Source: Lentisphaeria bacterium UBA1791 (lineage in GTDB: Bacteria; Verrucomicrobiota; Lentisphaeria; Victivallales; Victivallaceae). Taken from it: 33,717 nt of DNA. Positions 7,657 through 15,390 of this stretch are shown one piece after another. Where the stretch lies: positions 1-33,717 of the forward strand of contig DCFZ01000035.1 in NCBI GenBank assembly GCA_002314455.1, written 5' to 3'. The translations under genes and the position numbers were made by a program. The notes below the pieces were generated by a model. That model worked only from the letters and a program-made list of their open reading frames with translations, was not told the DNA's origin and did no database searches. How positions within the stretch are numbered: the first letter of the stretch is position 1; each line of letters starts with the position of its first letter.

Positions 7657-8715
7657 ATGAAAAAATCTTATTTCCGGCCCGAAATCGACACGATGGCGGG
7701 ATACGTCCCCGGCGAACAGCCGGTGATGGAAAATCTGATCAAACTCAATACCAATGAAAATCCCTATCCGCCGTCGCCCAAGGTGGAGGAGGCGCTCCGC
7801 TCGTTTCCGGCGGGAATGCTCCGCCGCTACCCCGACCCGATGGCGAACCATTTGCGCGACGCCGTCGCCGGCCGTTTCGGCGTGGCGCGCGACAACGTCA
7901 TCATCGGCAACGGCTCGGACGATCTGCTGACGATGATCTTTCGCGCGTTCACGGCGCCCGACAAGCCGATGGCGATGCTCTACCCGAGTTATTCGCTCTA
8001 CGCGGAACTCGCCGCGATGCAGGGGGCTTCGGTGGTGCGTTTGGCGTTGCAGAAAAAGAGTTTCGCGTTGCCCGAAAATTTGCTTGAGCAGGCGAAAGCG
8101 TGCAATCTTTTGATGCTGACGCGCCCCAACGCGCCCACCGGAACGCTTTTTCCGCGCGCCGCCGTCGAGGAAATCTGTGCGAAATTCGACGGCGTTGTCG
8201 TCATCGACGAAGCCTACGCCGATTTCGCGCCGGACAACTGCATGGAGTTCGCGAAAAAATTCAGCAACGTGATCGTGATGCGAACCTTTTCCAAGAGCTT
8301 TTCGCTCGCCGGGATCCGTCTCGGCTACGCGGTCGCCGACGCGGATCTGATCGCGGGGCTGATGAAGCTCAAGGATTCCTACAACGTCGACCGGCTGGCG
8401 CAACTGGTCGGCGAGGCGGCGTTTGCCGACGTCGAGACGTTGCAGACGCATTGCCGTATGGTCTGCGCCGGACGCGCGTTTCTGACGGAAAATCTGCAGA
8501 AAATGAACTTCTACGTCGCCGAGTCCGCCGCGAACTTTCTCTTTGCCGCGCCGCCGGATGGCGACGGCAAGCGCTGTTTTGAGGAACTGCGCCGCCGCGC
8601 GGTTATCGTGCGCTATTTCCCCGGCGAGATGACGGGCAATTTCGTCCGCATCACCGTCGGCAATGACGCCGAAAATCAGAAACTGATCCAATTTCTGCAC
8701 GAGATCTACGATTGA
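7657..8715 (+). CDS. hisC: Histidinol-phosphate aminotransferase
   Basis: A PLP-dependent fold-type I aminotransferase of 352 residues, which converts imidazole acetol phosphate and glutamate to histidinol phosphate in histidine synthesis. Signature regions are LNTNENPYPPSP near the N-terminus, GNGSDDL (phosphate contact), RPNAPTG, DEAYADF (the aspartate binding the PLP ring nitrogen), and TFSKSFSLAGIRLGY with the Schiff-base lysine K213. The canonical NPNNPTG motif is altered to RPNAPTG. No other his genes are nearby; relatives of HisC also act on aromatic amino acids, so the substrate is likely but not certain. The gene follows mgtC closely, and its TGA overlaps the next ATG by one base. 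Confidence 0.88.
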   Translation: MKKSYFRPEIDTMAGYVPGEQPVMENLIKLNTNENPYPPSPKVEEALRSFPAGMLRRYPDPMANHLRDAVAGRFGVARDNVIIGNGSDDLLTMIFRAFTAPDKPMAMLYPSYSLYAELAAMQGASVVRLALQKKSFALPENLLEQAKACNLLMLTRPNAPTGTLFPRAAVEEICAKFDGVVVIDEAYADFAPDNCMEFAKKFSNVIVMRTFSKSFSLAGIRLGYAVADADLIAGLMKLKDSYNVDRLAQLVGEAAFADVETLQTHCRMVCAGRAFLTENLQKMNFYVAESAANFLFAAPPDGDGKRCFEELRRRAVIVRYFPGEMTGNFVRITVGNDAENQKLIQFLHEIYD

Positions 8716-9506
8716 TGAAGCGTTTTGCCATCGCTTTTTTTGCGCTCCTGGGCGCGGCGTTTGCCGTCGCGATGGAAGCGATGCCGATGCCGGAACTGCA
8801 GATCGCCGATGCGACAAGTTCCGGTTGCGGCGCGGTCAATCTCGCCATTTTGCGCTACGGGTACTCCGGCGGCAGTGCGGGGGTGACGCATTGCGATGGC
8901 GCCAACGCCTTTCGCGGGCTGGAAGCGGGCAAATTTCAGCTCGTGCTGATGGATGAAGCGCTCGTGCCCGCCTCGTTTCAGGGGAAAAAGATCCCCGCGT
9001 TCCGCGAAGTATTGGTCGCCTACGTCAACTTGCGCAACCGCGTTCAGTCGGTGCCAAAGGAAAAACTTGTCACCGTCTGGTGCGGCATCCGCCCCGCGTG
9101 GAGTGCGGTCGGCGGCGACGCGAGCGACATCCACCGCTACGGCATCGTTGCGGGGCGTCCCGGCGGCGACACCATCATGGAATTGCTCAAGATCCGCACT
9201 CCCGGCATGGGGGTCACCTGGCTCAACAGCACGGCGGAAGTGGTGCTTTACGCCAGTCGCGACGCGGCGGCGCTGTCGCTCGGCCGTTATCAGGAGGAAT
9301 ATCCCGGCGAATCGGTTCGGGTTCTGGCGATCGACGGCGTATTGCCCGATCGCAAAAACATCTCTTCGGGGAAATATCCGCTGATGCGGCGCTATGTCTG
9401 GCTCGTTTCTGCGGACGGCGAGGAAAAGGTGAAAAAACTTCTGCCTTTCTTCACCCGGGACGAGTTCCGGCGTTCGCTGCTCGAAGAGGATCTGCTGCCG
9501 GAGTAA
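8715..9506 (+). CDS. Secreted PstS-like periplasmic binding-protein homologue
   Basis: The 263-residue product has a signal peptide (MKRFAIAFFALLGAAFAVA, cleavage after about residue 19) and no lipobox. The mature part resembles phosphate-type substrate-binding proteins: a central GIVAGRPGGDTIMELL segment like the ligand loop of PstS, and a C-terminal DGVLPDRKNISSGKYPLMRRYVW segment very close to the PstS pattern of NI-SGxYPL-R-. The N-terminal loops are short and diverged. No ABC permease or ATPase genes are in the window. It may therefore be an orphan binding protein or a sensor, and phosphate need not be the ligand. The ATG at 8715 shares one base with the hisC stop. Fold assignment is moderate, function low. 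Confidence 0.65.
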   Translation: MKRFAIAFFALLGAAFAVAMEAMPMPELQIADATSSGCGAVNLAILRYGYSGGSAGVTHCDGANAFRGLEAGKFQLVLMDEALVPASFQGKKIPAFREVLVAYVNLRNRVQSVPKEKLVTVWCGIRPAWSAVGGDASDIHRYGIVAGRPGGDTIMELLKIRTPGMGVTWLNSTAEVVLYASRDAAALSLGRYQEEYPGESVRVLAIDGVLPDRKNISSGKYPLMRRYVWLVSADGEEKVKKLLPFFTRDEFRRSLLEEDLLPE

Positions 9507-9515
9507 AATCAATAA

Positions 9516-9559
9516 CAATATATAAAATATATTGCAAAGCAAAAAACTCGATGTATATT
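9516..9559 (+). promoter_or_regulatory. Promoter of the tyrosine-kinase operon with an overlapping palindrome
   Basis: TTGCAA (9532-9537), a 16-bp spacer and TATATT (9554-9559) form the promoter; the RNA leader would be about 75 bases, ending in a CCGGAGG ribosome-binding site before the ATG at 9640. A perfect 8-bp inverted repeat, CAATATAT-AAA-ATATATTG (9516-9534), overlaps the first bases of the -35 box. It could be an operator or simply an AT-rich upstream element. Confidence 0.6.
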
Positions 9560-9639
9560 AAAGGGTGCATCTTGTGCGAATGCGTGAAGCGTGAGCACGA
9601 TGCCCGTCAGATGAACAACCTTCAAACCGGAGGATTTTT

Positions 9640-11163
9640 ATGGTCAGAGAGGTGAATTTCCTGTTTTTCGTCAACGTCGCGCGCCGCAATTGGTTGACGT
9701 TGATCTTTGCCGCGGTTTTCGGCGCGGTGGCGAGTTATCTCGCCTGTCGCGCTTTTATCGCGCCGGTCTATCAGTCTCAAGCCAAGCTTTACATCGGGCG
9801 CAGTCAGGACTCCAACGACACGACCGACGAATACCGCAATGCCAGCCGCGACCTGCGGCTCGGCATGGATCTGGCAAAGGACTATCAGGAATTGATCAAG
9901 AGCAACCGCGTCAGAGAGGCGGTGTGGAAAAAGATCCGCGAAACCTATCCCGACTTCAACGAGGGCTATGTGATCGACGTTTCCGTGATCACCGATACCC
10001 GCTTCCTTTTGATCAAGGTCGATTGCCGCAATCCGAAATACGCGCAGGTTATCGCCAAGACGCTTTCCGAGGTCTTCATTCAGGAAGTGCAGAAAGTGAT
10101 GAAACTTGACAACAGCCAGATCATCGACGCCCCCAAGGAGCCGACCGCCCCGATCCGCCCCCAGTTGAAACGCAGTGCCATGCTGGGTGCACTGGTCTGT
10201 TTCGCGCTCGTCTACGGCTTGCTGGTGATTTTCAAATTGCTCGACACGCGCTTGCGTTCGCCGGAAAACGTTGCGAGCGAGTTGCAGATGCCGGTGATGG
10301 GCACCATCCCTTTCGATCGGGGAATCTCGCAATTGCAGGATGGCGATTTCGGCAATTCCGGCAACCGGATCGTCAGTTTGGAAGGCAGCGACGCCCGCTT
10401 TGACACGTCGGAAGCGTTTCGCACGTTGCGGACGAATATTCTCTACGCCGGCATTGCGCCGGGCAAAACCGGTTGCCGCACCTTTGTGTTGACGAGTGTC
10501 TTTCCTAATGAAGGTAAGACGTTTGTTTCCGCCAACGTCGCGGCGAGCCTTGCGGAAGCGGGCAAGCGGACTTTGGTCATCAATTGCGACTTGCGCAAGC
10601 CCGCATTGAGCTGGACGCTCGGCATTTCTTCGCACGTGGGACTGGTCAACGTGCTCGTCGGGGAAAAGAGTTTTGAAGAGGTCGTCTGCCGCAACGTGCT
10701 TGATCTGCCGCTCGACGCATTGCTCTGCGGTCCCGTGCCGCCGACGCCGTCGCGGTTGCTGCAAAGCCCCGAATTCAACGAGCTGCTCGAAAAACTGCAG
10801 ACGATGTACGATTACATTTTGATCGACGCGCCGCCGAGCCTCGGCATTTCCGACGCCGCCGTGATCGGCGGCAAGGCGAACGGCATTCTGCTGGTGGTTC
10901 AGGCGGGGCTGGCGCGGGCGGAAGTCGTCCGCAAGGTGTTGGAGCAATTCCAGCAGCTCAATCTGACGGTCTGCGGCATCGTGCTCAACAAATTTGAAGT
11001 GCAGAGCGCCGGTTACGGCTATGGCTATGGCTATGGTTACGGCTACGGTTACGGTTATGGCTATGGCTATGGTTATGGTTACGGCCATGAACACAAGAAA
11101 TCTTCCGGCAAGACGCTCGCGTCGCTTTTGCCGTCGGCTTTCCGGCGGGGCAAAAAGAAGTGA
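9640..11163 (+). CDS. Polysaccharide co-polymerase fused to bacterial tyrosine kinase (BY-kinase)
   Basis: A 507-residue Wzc/CapAB-type protein. A Wzz-like chain-length domain is bounded by two membrane helices (about 18-38 and 180-200) with a periplasmic part between them. The cytoplasmic kinase domain follows: SEAFRTLRTNI (257-267), Walker A SVFPNEGKT (286-294), Walker A' LVINCDLRKP (312-321) and Walker B ILIDAPP (393-399). The A' aspartate is kept, although the usual IDAD is NCD here. The C-terminus holds twelve Gly-Tyr dipeptides, an extreme version of the tyrosine cluster that such kinases autophosphorylate. These proteins normally control capsule or exopolysaccharide export, but no glycosyltransferase, Wzx or Wzy genes are nearby. 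The stop overlaps the phosphatase start as GTGA. Confidence 0.93.
   Translation: MVREVNFLFFVNVARRNWLTLIFAAVFGAVASYLACRAFIAPVYQSQAKLYIGRSQDSNDTTDEYRNASRDLRLGMDLAKDYQELIKSNRVREAVWKKIRETYPDFNEGYVIDVSVITDTRFLLIKVDCRNPKYAQVIAKTLSEVFIQEVQKVMKLDNSQIIDAPKEPTAPIRPQLKRSAMLGALVCFALVYGLLVIFKLLDTRLRSPENVASELQMPVMGTIPFDRGISQLQDGDFGNSGNRIVSLEGSDARFDTSEAFRTLRTNILYAGIAPGKTGCRTFVLTSVFPNEGKTFVSANVAASLAEAGKRTLVINCDLRKPALSWTLGISSHVGLVNVLVGEKSFEEVVCRNVLDLPLDALLCGPVPPTPSRLLQSPEFNELLEKLQTMYDYILIDAPPSLGISDAAVIGGKANGILLVVQAGLARAEVVRKVLEQFQQLNLTVCGIVLNKFEVQSAGYGYGYGYGYGYGYGYGYGYGYGYGHEHKKSSGKTLASLLPSAFRRGKKK
11011..11082 (+). repeat. Twelve tandem Gly-Tyr codon pairs in the kinase tail
   Basis: Twelve consecutive 6-bp units of the form GGY-TAY encode an uninterrupted (Gly-Tyr)12 stretch, followed by Gly-His-Glu-His-Lys. 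Third-position bases vary between C and T in an irregular order, so the peptide is maintained despite silent divergence. A hexamer array keeps the frame when it expands or shrinks, so strains may differ in tyrosine number without losing the protein. Confidence 0.97.
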
Positions 11164-11906
11164 TTGATCTGCACAGTCACATTTTACCGTCTCTGGACGA
11201 CGGCGCAAAAGATGAAAGCGCCGCGCGGATGATGCTTCAGGCGGCGGCGGGATCCGGGGTGGACGTACTGGTCGCCACCAGCCACTACTCGCGCCAAGCC
11301 GAAGCCGGTTACGATGAAGTTTTTGCCCGGATCCGGGAAATCGCCCGGGAGTACGGCATCACGCTGTTGCCGGGCATGGAATACGATTATGATCGTCTGG
11401 TCGAGGTCGCGCCGGAAAAGTTGCGGGGCATCGGCGACAGCCGGACGATTCTGGTGGATCTGAAAGAATCTTATGTGAGCAGCGGCGTGGCCGCTTTGCT
11501 TTTCAACCTCGGGCTTAAGGGAAAAAGCATTTTGCTCGCTCATCCGGAGCGGCTGTGGCGCGAGAATTACCGGTCGTCGCTGGCGGCGATCCCGCAGGCG
11601 GCGGTCGCGTTGCAGATCAATTCGGGCAGTCTGCTCGGTTGCTACGGCAAAACAGTACGCCGGGCGGCGTGGCGTTTGCTCGAGGAATTTCCGCGTTGCG
11701 TGATCGCCGACGACGCCCATCGTTCGTCGGGATTTCACTTCGCGGAATGCCGGAAAAAACTGCTGGCGGCATTCGACGAGGAAAGCGTACAGCTGTGGAT
11801 GCAGATCAATCCGCAACGGCTGTTGCGCGATCAGAGTTTGCTCGTTTCGTCGCCTGCCGGCACGTGGAAACAGAAACTCCGCCGTTGCTGGTGGAAAAAT
11901 TTTTGA
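11160..11906 (+). CDS. PHP-family tyrosine-protein phosphatase (CpsB/YwqE type)
   Basis: A 248-residue metal-dependent phosphatase of the polymerase-and-histidinol-phosphatase fold, the usual partner that dephosphorylates a BY-kinase. Metal ligands are visible in IDLHSHILPSLDDGA (H5, H7), the ATSHYS segment, GMEYDYD, LLAHPER and IADDAHR. Family members normally read ATPHH and GxE where this one has ATSHYS and GMEYDYD, a mild divergence. The GTG at 11160 is the start because it begins exactly at MIDLHSH and overlaps the kinase stop (GTGA), so kinase and phosphatase are translationally coupled. Activity on the neighbouring Gly-Tyr tail is inferred from this pairing. Confidence 0.88.
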   Translation: MIDLHSHILPSLDDGAKDESAARMMLQAAAGSGVDVLVATSHYSRQAEAGYDEVFARIREIAREYGITLLPGMEYDYDRLVEVAPEKLRGIGDSRTILVDLKESYVSSGVAALLFNLGLKGKSILLAHPERLWRENYRSSLAAIPQAAVALQINSGSLLGCYGKTVRRAAWRLLEEFPRCVIADDAHRSSGFHFAECRKKLLAAFDEESVQLWMQINPQRLLRDQSLLVSSPAGTWKQKLRRCWWKNF

Positions 11907-11960
11907 ACGAATATTCCGGAAAAATTCCGGAGATTAAGATAGAGATAAAGGAATCCTCCG

Positions 11961-12983
11961 ATGGATCAAGTGTTGCTGCTGAAAATCGAAAACGGGATCA
12001 CGCTGGAAGCGCGAACCGAATGTACGGAAAATTTTGCTCCCGGCGACGTCTGCGTTTTCGCGCGCGATTTCTACCGCGATCTCGGCGAAGTCGTCCGGTT
12101 GCTTGAAGCGCCGACGATGACCGCCAACGTGCGCGAACTGCCGGAAGTTGTCCGCCGCGCGACCAACGAAGATCTCGCCGACGCGCTCCGCTCCTCGTCG
12201 CGCAACCGCTCGGCGCTCAAACAGGCGCAGGAGTGGGTCGACAAGCTCGCGTTGCCGATGAAACTGGTCAATGCCCATTATTCGCTCGACGGCAAATTGG
12301 CGACGGTGCAGTTCTGCGCCGACGGCAGAGTCGATTTCCGCGAATTGGTCAAGGAGTTGTCGCACGCGCTCTCGACCCGCATCGAATTGCGGCAGATCGG
12401 CGTGCGCGACGAAACGTCGATGTACGGCGGAATCGCGGTCTGCGGTCAGCCGCTGTGCTGTTGCCGTTTTCTCCACGAATTCAGCAGTATCAACGTCAAA
12501 ATGGCGAAAGAGCAGGATCTCGCGTTGACGCCGAGTTCGATTTCCGGCGTCTGCGGCAGGTTGAAATGCTGTCTGAAATACGAGTACGAGGGCTACCGTG
12601 AACTCGAGCGCGATATGCCGCGCAAAGGCGATTACTGCGAAACCCCCTCCGGCAACGGCAAGGTGGTCGACCGCAATTTGCTGACGCGCCGCGTCACGGT
12701 CGCCGTCGAAAGCGGCAATCTCGTCACCTTTTCGCGCGACGACGTCAAAATTTTGCCCCGTCGTTCCGGCGGCGGCGACAACCGCCCGAAAAACAACGGC
12801 GAAAACGGCAATGCGCCGCACCACGAACGCAATTGCGACGCTTCCCGCAAGAACGACCGCAAGAACGACCACAAGAAAAACGGAAACGGCAGACCCGATC
12901 ATTCCCGTCCGCCGCGGAATAATGCCGCCAACAGCGGCGCTGCCAAAAACAGCGACGCCGGCAAGAGTCCGGATCAGGAATGA
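11961..12983 (+). CDS. PSP1-domain protein of the RicT (YaaT) family
   Basis: The 340-residue protein carries the PSP1 C-terminal domain (about 60-268). Its cysteine pattern is typical of RicT: CGQPLCCCRF (C161, C166-168) and GVCGRLKCCLKYE (C198, C203, C204). In Bacillus subtilis RicT forms a complex with RicA and RicF that binds iron-sulfur clusters and promotes RNase Y-dependent mRNA maturation. RicA and RicF homologues are not visible here. Residues 269-340 form a low-complexity tail rich in Asn, Lys, Arg, Asp and His, probably disordered and possibly RNA-binding. An AAAGGA ribosome-binding site precedes the ATG. A small hairpin (11915-11931) separates it from the phosphatase gene, but without a T-run. 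The stop overlaps the next gene by ATGA. Confidence 0.85.
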   Translation: MDQVLLLKIENGITLEARTECTENFAPGDVCVFARDFYRDLGEVVRLLEAPTMTANVRELPEVVRRATNEDLADALRSSSRNRSALKQAQEWVDKLALPMKLVNAHYSLDGKLATVQFCADGRVDFRELVKELSHALSTRIELRQIGVRDETSMYGGIAVCGQPLCCCRFLHEFSSINVKMAKEQDLALTPSSISGVCGRLKCCLKYEYEGYRELERDMPRKGDYCETPSGNGKVVDRNLLTRRVTVAVESGNLVTFSRDDVKILPRRSGGGDNRPKNNGENGNAPHHERNCDASRKNDRKNDHKKNGNGRPDHSRPPRNNAANSGAAKNSDAGKSPDQE

Positions 12984-13819
12984 AGGACGTCAGTTGGTCC
13001 ACGCTGATCTCGCTTGACGAAAGCGGGAACTTCCCGCGCGAAGGGGAAAGCGCCGCCGATTTTGTGGCGCGCGTTGACGCGCTCAAAGGTTATGGCGCAC
13101 CCGATGAACTTCGTTTTGCCGCACCCATTCCGCCGGAAATCATCGCCGAGGGGGGGAATCTCACGGAAAAGCTTTTCGCATTTCGCCGCACCGGTGATCT
13201 TGGCTTTTTCGAGTCGCGCGGCATCGGCTTGCTCGGCGGCGGCTGTACGCTGACCGATCCCGATAGCGGTGCAAGTTTTTTTCTGCTCCGCAAAGGCTTT
13301 GCCCGCAAAAAAAAGTGGTTCTGCTATCGCCGCGACGAATTGCTCGCGCATGAACTTTGCCACGTCGCGCGTGCGCCGCTCGGCGATTTGACGCTGGAAG
13401 AATATTTCGCCTACCGGACAAGTTTCAGCGCACTGCGCCGGGCGCTCGGGGATATTTTCACCACGTCGCTTGACGCATTGCTCTTTCTCGCACCGGCGTT
13501 TCTGCTGCCGGTGGCGGCATTCGTCAAAGTGCGCTGGATTCCGCGTTTGGAAATGGGGGTGTTTTATGCGCTGTTCGGCGCCGTGATGCTCTTTTTTGCC
13601 ATCCGCTCGATCGCGCGCCGCCGACTGGTGCGCCGCGCCCAAAAAAAATTGACCGAATTCGGCGTCGGAAAGCCTCTTGCCGTGCTTTTCCGGATGACGG
13701 CAAAGGAATGCAACGTTGTCGCCGGCTTACCCGACGGGGCGGCGTGGCAAAGATTTCTGGCGCAGTCGCGTCAATCCTCGTTGCGCTGGGAAATCATCGC
13801 GCGGCGCTTTTGCGCTTGA
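12980..13819 (+). CDS. Predicted membrane protein with zincin-type HExxH motif
   Basis: A 279-residue protein with HELCH at 124-128 within DELLAHELCHVAR, followed twelve residues later by EEYFAY (140-145), whose glutamates could supply the third zinc ligand, as in gluzincin-type peptidases. Two hydrophobic segments at about 163-183 and 191-210 predict membrane anchoring, with an arginine-rich turn (RRRLVRR) after the second. The N-terminal 110 residues are soluble, with no family I recognise. I infer a membrane-bound metallopeptidase, but neither activity nor substrate is known. The ATG overlaps the ricT-like stop by 4 bp, so the two are coupled. The 3' end overlaps the convergent murJ by 26 bp. 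Confidence 0.72.
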   Translation: MKDVSWSTLISLDESGNFPREGESAADFVARVDALKGYGAPDELRFAAPIPPEIIAEGGNLTEKLFAFRRTGDLGFFESRGIGLLGGGCTLTDPDSGASFFLLRKGFARKKKWFCYRRDELLAHELCHVARAPLGDLTLEEYFAYRTSFSALRRALGDIFTTSLDALLFLAPAFLLPVAAFVKVRWIPRLEMGVFYALFGAVMLFFAIRSIARRRLVRRAQKKLTEFGVGKPLAVLFRMTAKECNVVAGLPDGAAWQRFLAQSRQSSLRWEIIARRFCA

Positions 13820-15389
13820 AAACCGAGAGAATCTCCTTGACTTCCGGCGCGCGCAAAATTGCGGCAAAGAGGAAATAAAGCACGCAAAAGAGTCCCCCCG
13901 CCGCGACGAAATAGCCGAATTGGTGGAACCACGACCACTCTAAATGACAGCGCATCCACCCGGTCAGCATCACCGCGAGCGCGGCGAGCACGCCGACGAG
14001 CGCCGTCCGACCGAAGCTCGCAAAAATTTTGCCGAAGGGGATTTCAAATCCCTCGCGCACGAGGAGGTAGACGAGCACCGCCATGGCGACACTTGACGAA
14101 GCGAGCGTCGCCAGCGCGATGCCGCCCTGTTTCAAGGGGTGCATCAAAAGCAGATTGAGAATGATGTTCAGCGAAACCGTCCCGACGGAAACGTAAAAGG
14201 TCGTCAGCATCTTTTTGCGGGCGAGAAAGACCGGCACGACCACTTTCATCGCGCAAAAGAGCGGGATCGCCGCGCCGTAAAAGAGTGCGACCTGCCGTGC
14301 CGCCGCGAGGTCGTCAGCGCGGTAACGGCCGCCGAAGCAGAGCAGACGCAACATCGTATCGTGAAAGAAAACGACGGCGACCGCCATCGGCACGCTGATG
14401 AAAAAGACCTGCCGCAACGAATAGATCAATTCGGAAACGATTTCCTCGTGGTCGCCGTTGGCGGCGGCGCGCGACATCGACGCCATCAGAACTGAACTTA
14501 ACGCGACGGCGAAAATGCCGATCGGCACGTCGATCAGCCGGTCGACGTAAGTGAGCGCGGGCACCGCCTGCGGCCCGATCGCGCTGGCGATGGAGCGGTC
14601 GACGAAAAAACTCACCTGGATCAACGCCCCGCTGCCCAATCCCGGGAGCAGAATCTTGAAAAGCTTGCCGAGCACCTCTTTACGGTTGACGAGATGACGT
14701 TCTCTCCACGCCGGGAACCGTTTGTAGTGGATCAGAACGGCAATCATCATCAAGAGTTGCACCGCGCCGGAAAGCAGCACAAGGTGACTTAAAAACCGCA
14801 GAGCGTGGAGCGGATCGCTCATTTTTACCGCTTCGTAAAAGAGCGCGTAAAGTCCGCCGATCATAAAGAAATTGAGCAACAGCGCGCCCAGCGCCGGCAG
14901 AACGAAGACTTTTGCGTAATTGAGCACCGAACCGATCGCCCCCGTCAGACACATAAAAAAGGCGTAGGGCATCAAAAGGGGCACAAGATAGAGAAAGATC
15001 CTGATCTGCGGTTGCGCGAAATAGCCCGTTGTCGCGTCGGCGGTGAAATATTCGACGAGATATGCCGCGCCGGAAACGACGACGACGATTGCCGTGAGGA
15101 TCAGCGAGAGCCACGCGAAAATGATCGCGAGTTCCCGCTTGACCTGCCGGAGTCCGCCCTTGACTTCCGCTTCGGCGACGAGCGGGATCAACGCCTGACC
15201 GAGCGCGCCTTCCCCGAGGAGCCGGCGGAAAAGATTGGGTAAACTGAATGCGAAAAACCAGCCGGAAGCAACCGCGCCGCCGCCGAGCACCATCGCTTCG
15301 AGCCGCACCCGGACAAGGCCCAAAAGGCGGCTGAGCAGCGTGATGATGGAAATGTTGAAACAGTGGCGCAGCAGCGAGCGTTTTTCCAT
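13794..15389 (-). CDS. murJ: Lipid II flippase MurJ
   Basis: MurJ moves lipid-linked peptidoglycan precursors across the inner membrane. The 531-residue protein begins with ISIITLLSRLLGLVRVRLEAMVLG, the MurJ N-terminal helix with its conserved arginines. It continues through about fourteen hydrophobic segments, including FSLPNLFRRLLGEGALGQALIPL, the SFFVDRSIAS segment, and PIGIFAVALSSVLMASMSRAAA, all characteristic of the MVF family. The ATG at 15389 is supported by a GGAGG ribosome-binding site about 7 bases upstream; the open frame reaching 15518 is an artefact of high GC. It is the last gene of the long thrS-to-murJ run and starts one base after the stop of the unknown gene at 15391. Confidence 0.95.
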   Translation of the reverse strand: MEKRSLLRHCFNISIITLLSRLLGLVRVRLEAMVLGGGAVASGWFFAFSLPNLFRRLLGEGALGQALIPLVAEAEVKGGLRQVKRELAIIFAWLSLILTAIVVVVSGAAYLVEYFTADATTGYFAQPQIRIFLYLVPLLMPYAFFMCLTGAIGSVLNYAKVFVLPALGALLLNFFMIGGLYALFYEAVKMSDPLHALRFLSHLVLLSGAVQLLMMIAVLIHYKRFPAWRERHLVNRKEVLGKLFKILLPGLGSGALIQVSFFVDRSIASAIGPQAVPALTYVDRLIDVPIGIFAVALSSVLMASMSRAAANGDHEEIVSELIYSLRQVFFISVPMAVAVVFFHDTMLRLLCFGGRYRADDLAAARQVALFYGAAIPLFCAMKVVVPVFLARKKMLTTFYVSVGTVSLNIILNLLLMHPLKQGGIALATLASSSVAMAVLVYLLVREGFEIPFGKIFASFGRTALVGVLAALAVMLTGWMRCHLEWSWFHQFGYFVAAGGLFCVLYFLFAAILRAPEVKEILSVFKRKSAAR

Positions 15390-15390
15390 C

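Noticed and set aside
11011..11082. The hexamer array as a CRISPR or tandem DNA repeat
   Set aside because: No spacers; the units encode Gly-Tyr in frame within a kinase.
11915..11931. Hairpin TCCGGAA-AAA-TTCCGGA as a terminator after the phosphatase
   Set aside because: No T-run follows and the next gene starts 29 bases on, so it does not look like an intrinsic terminator.
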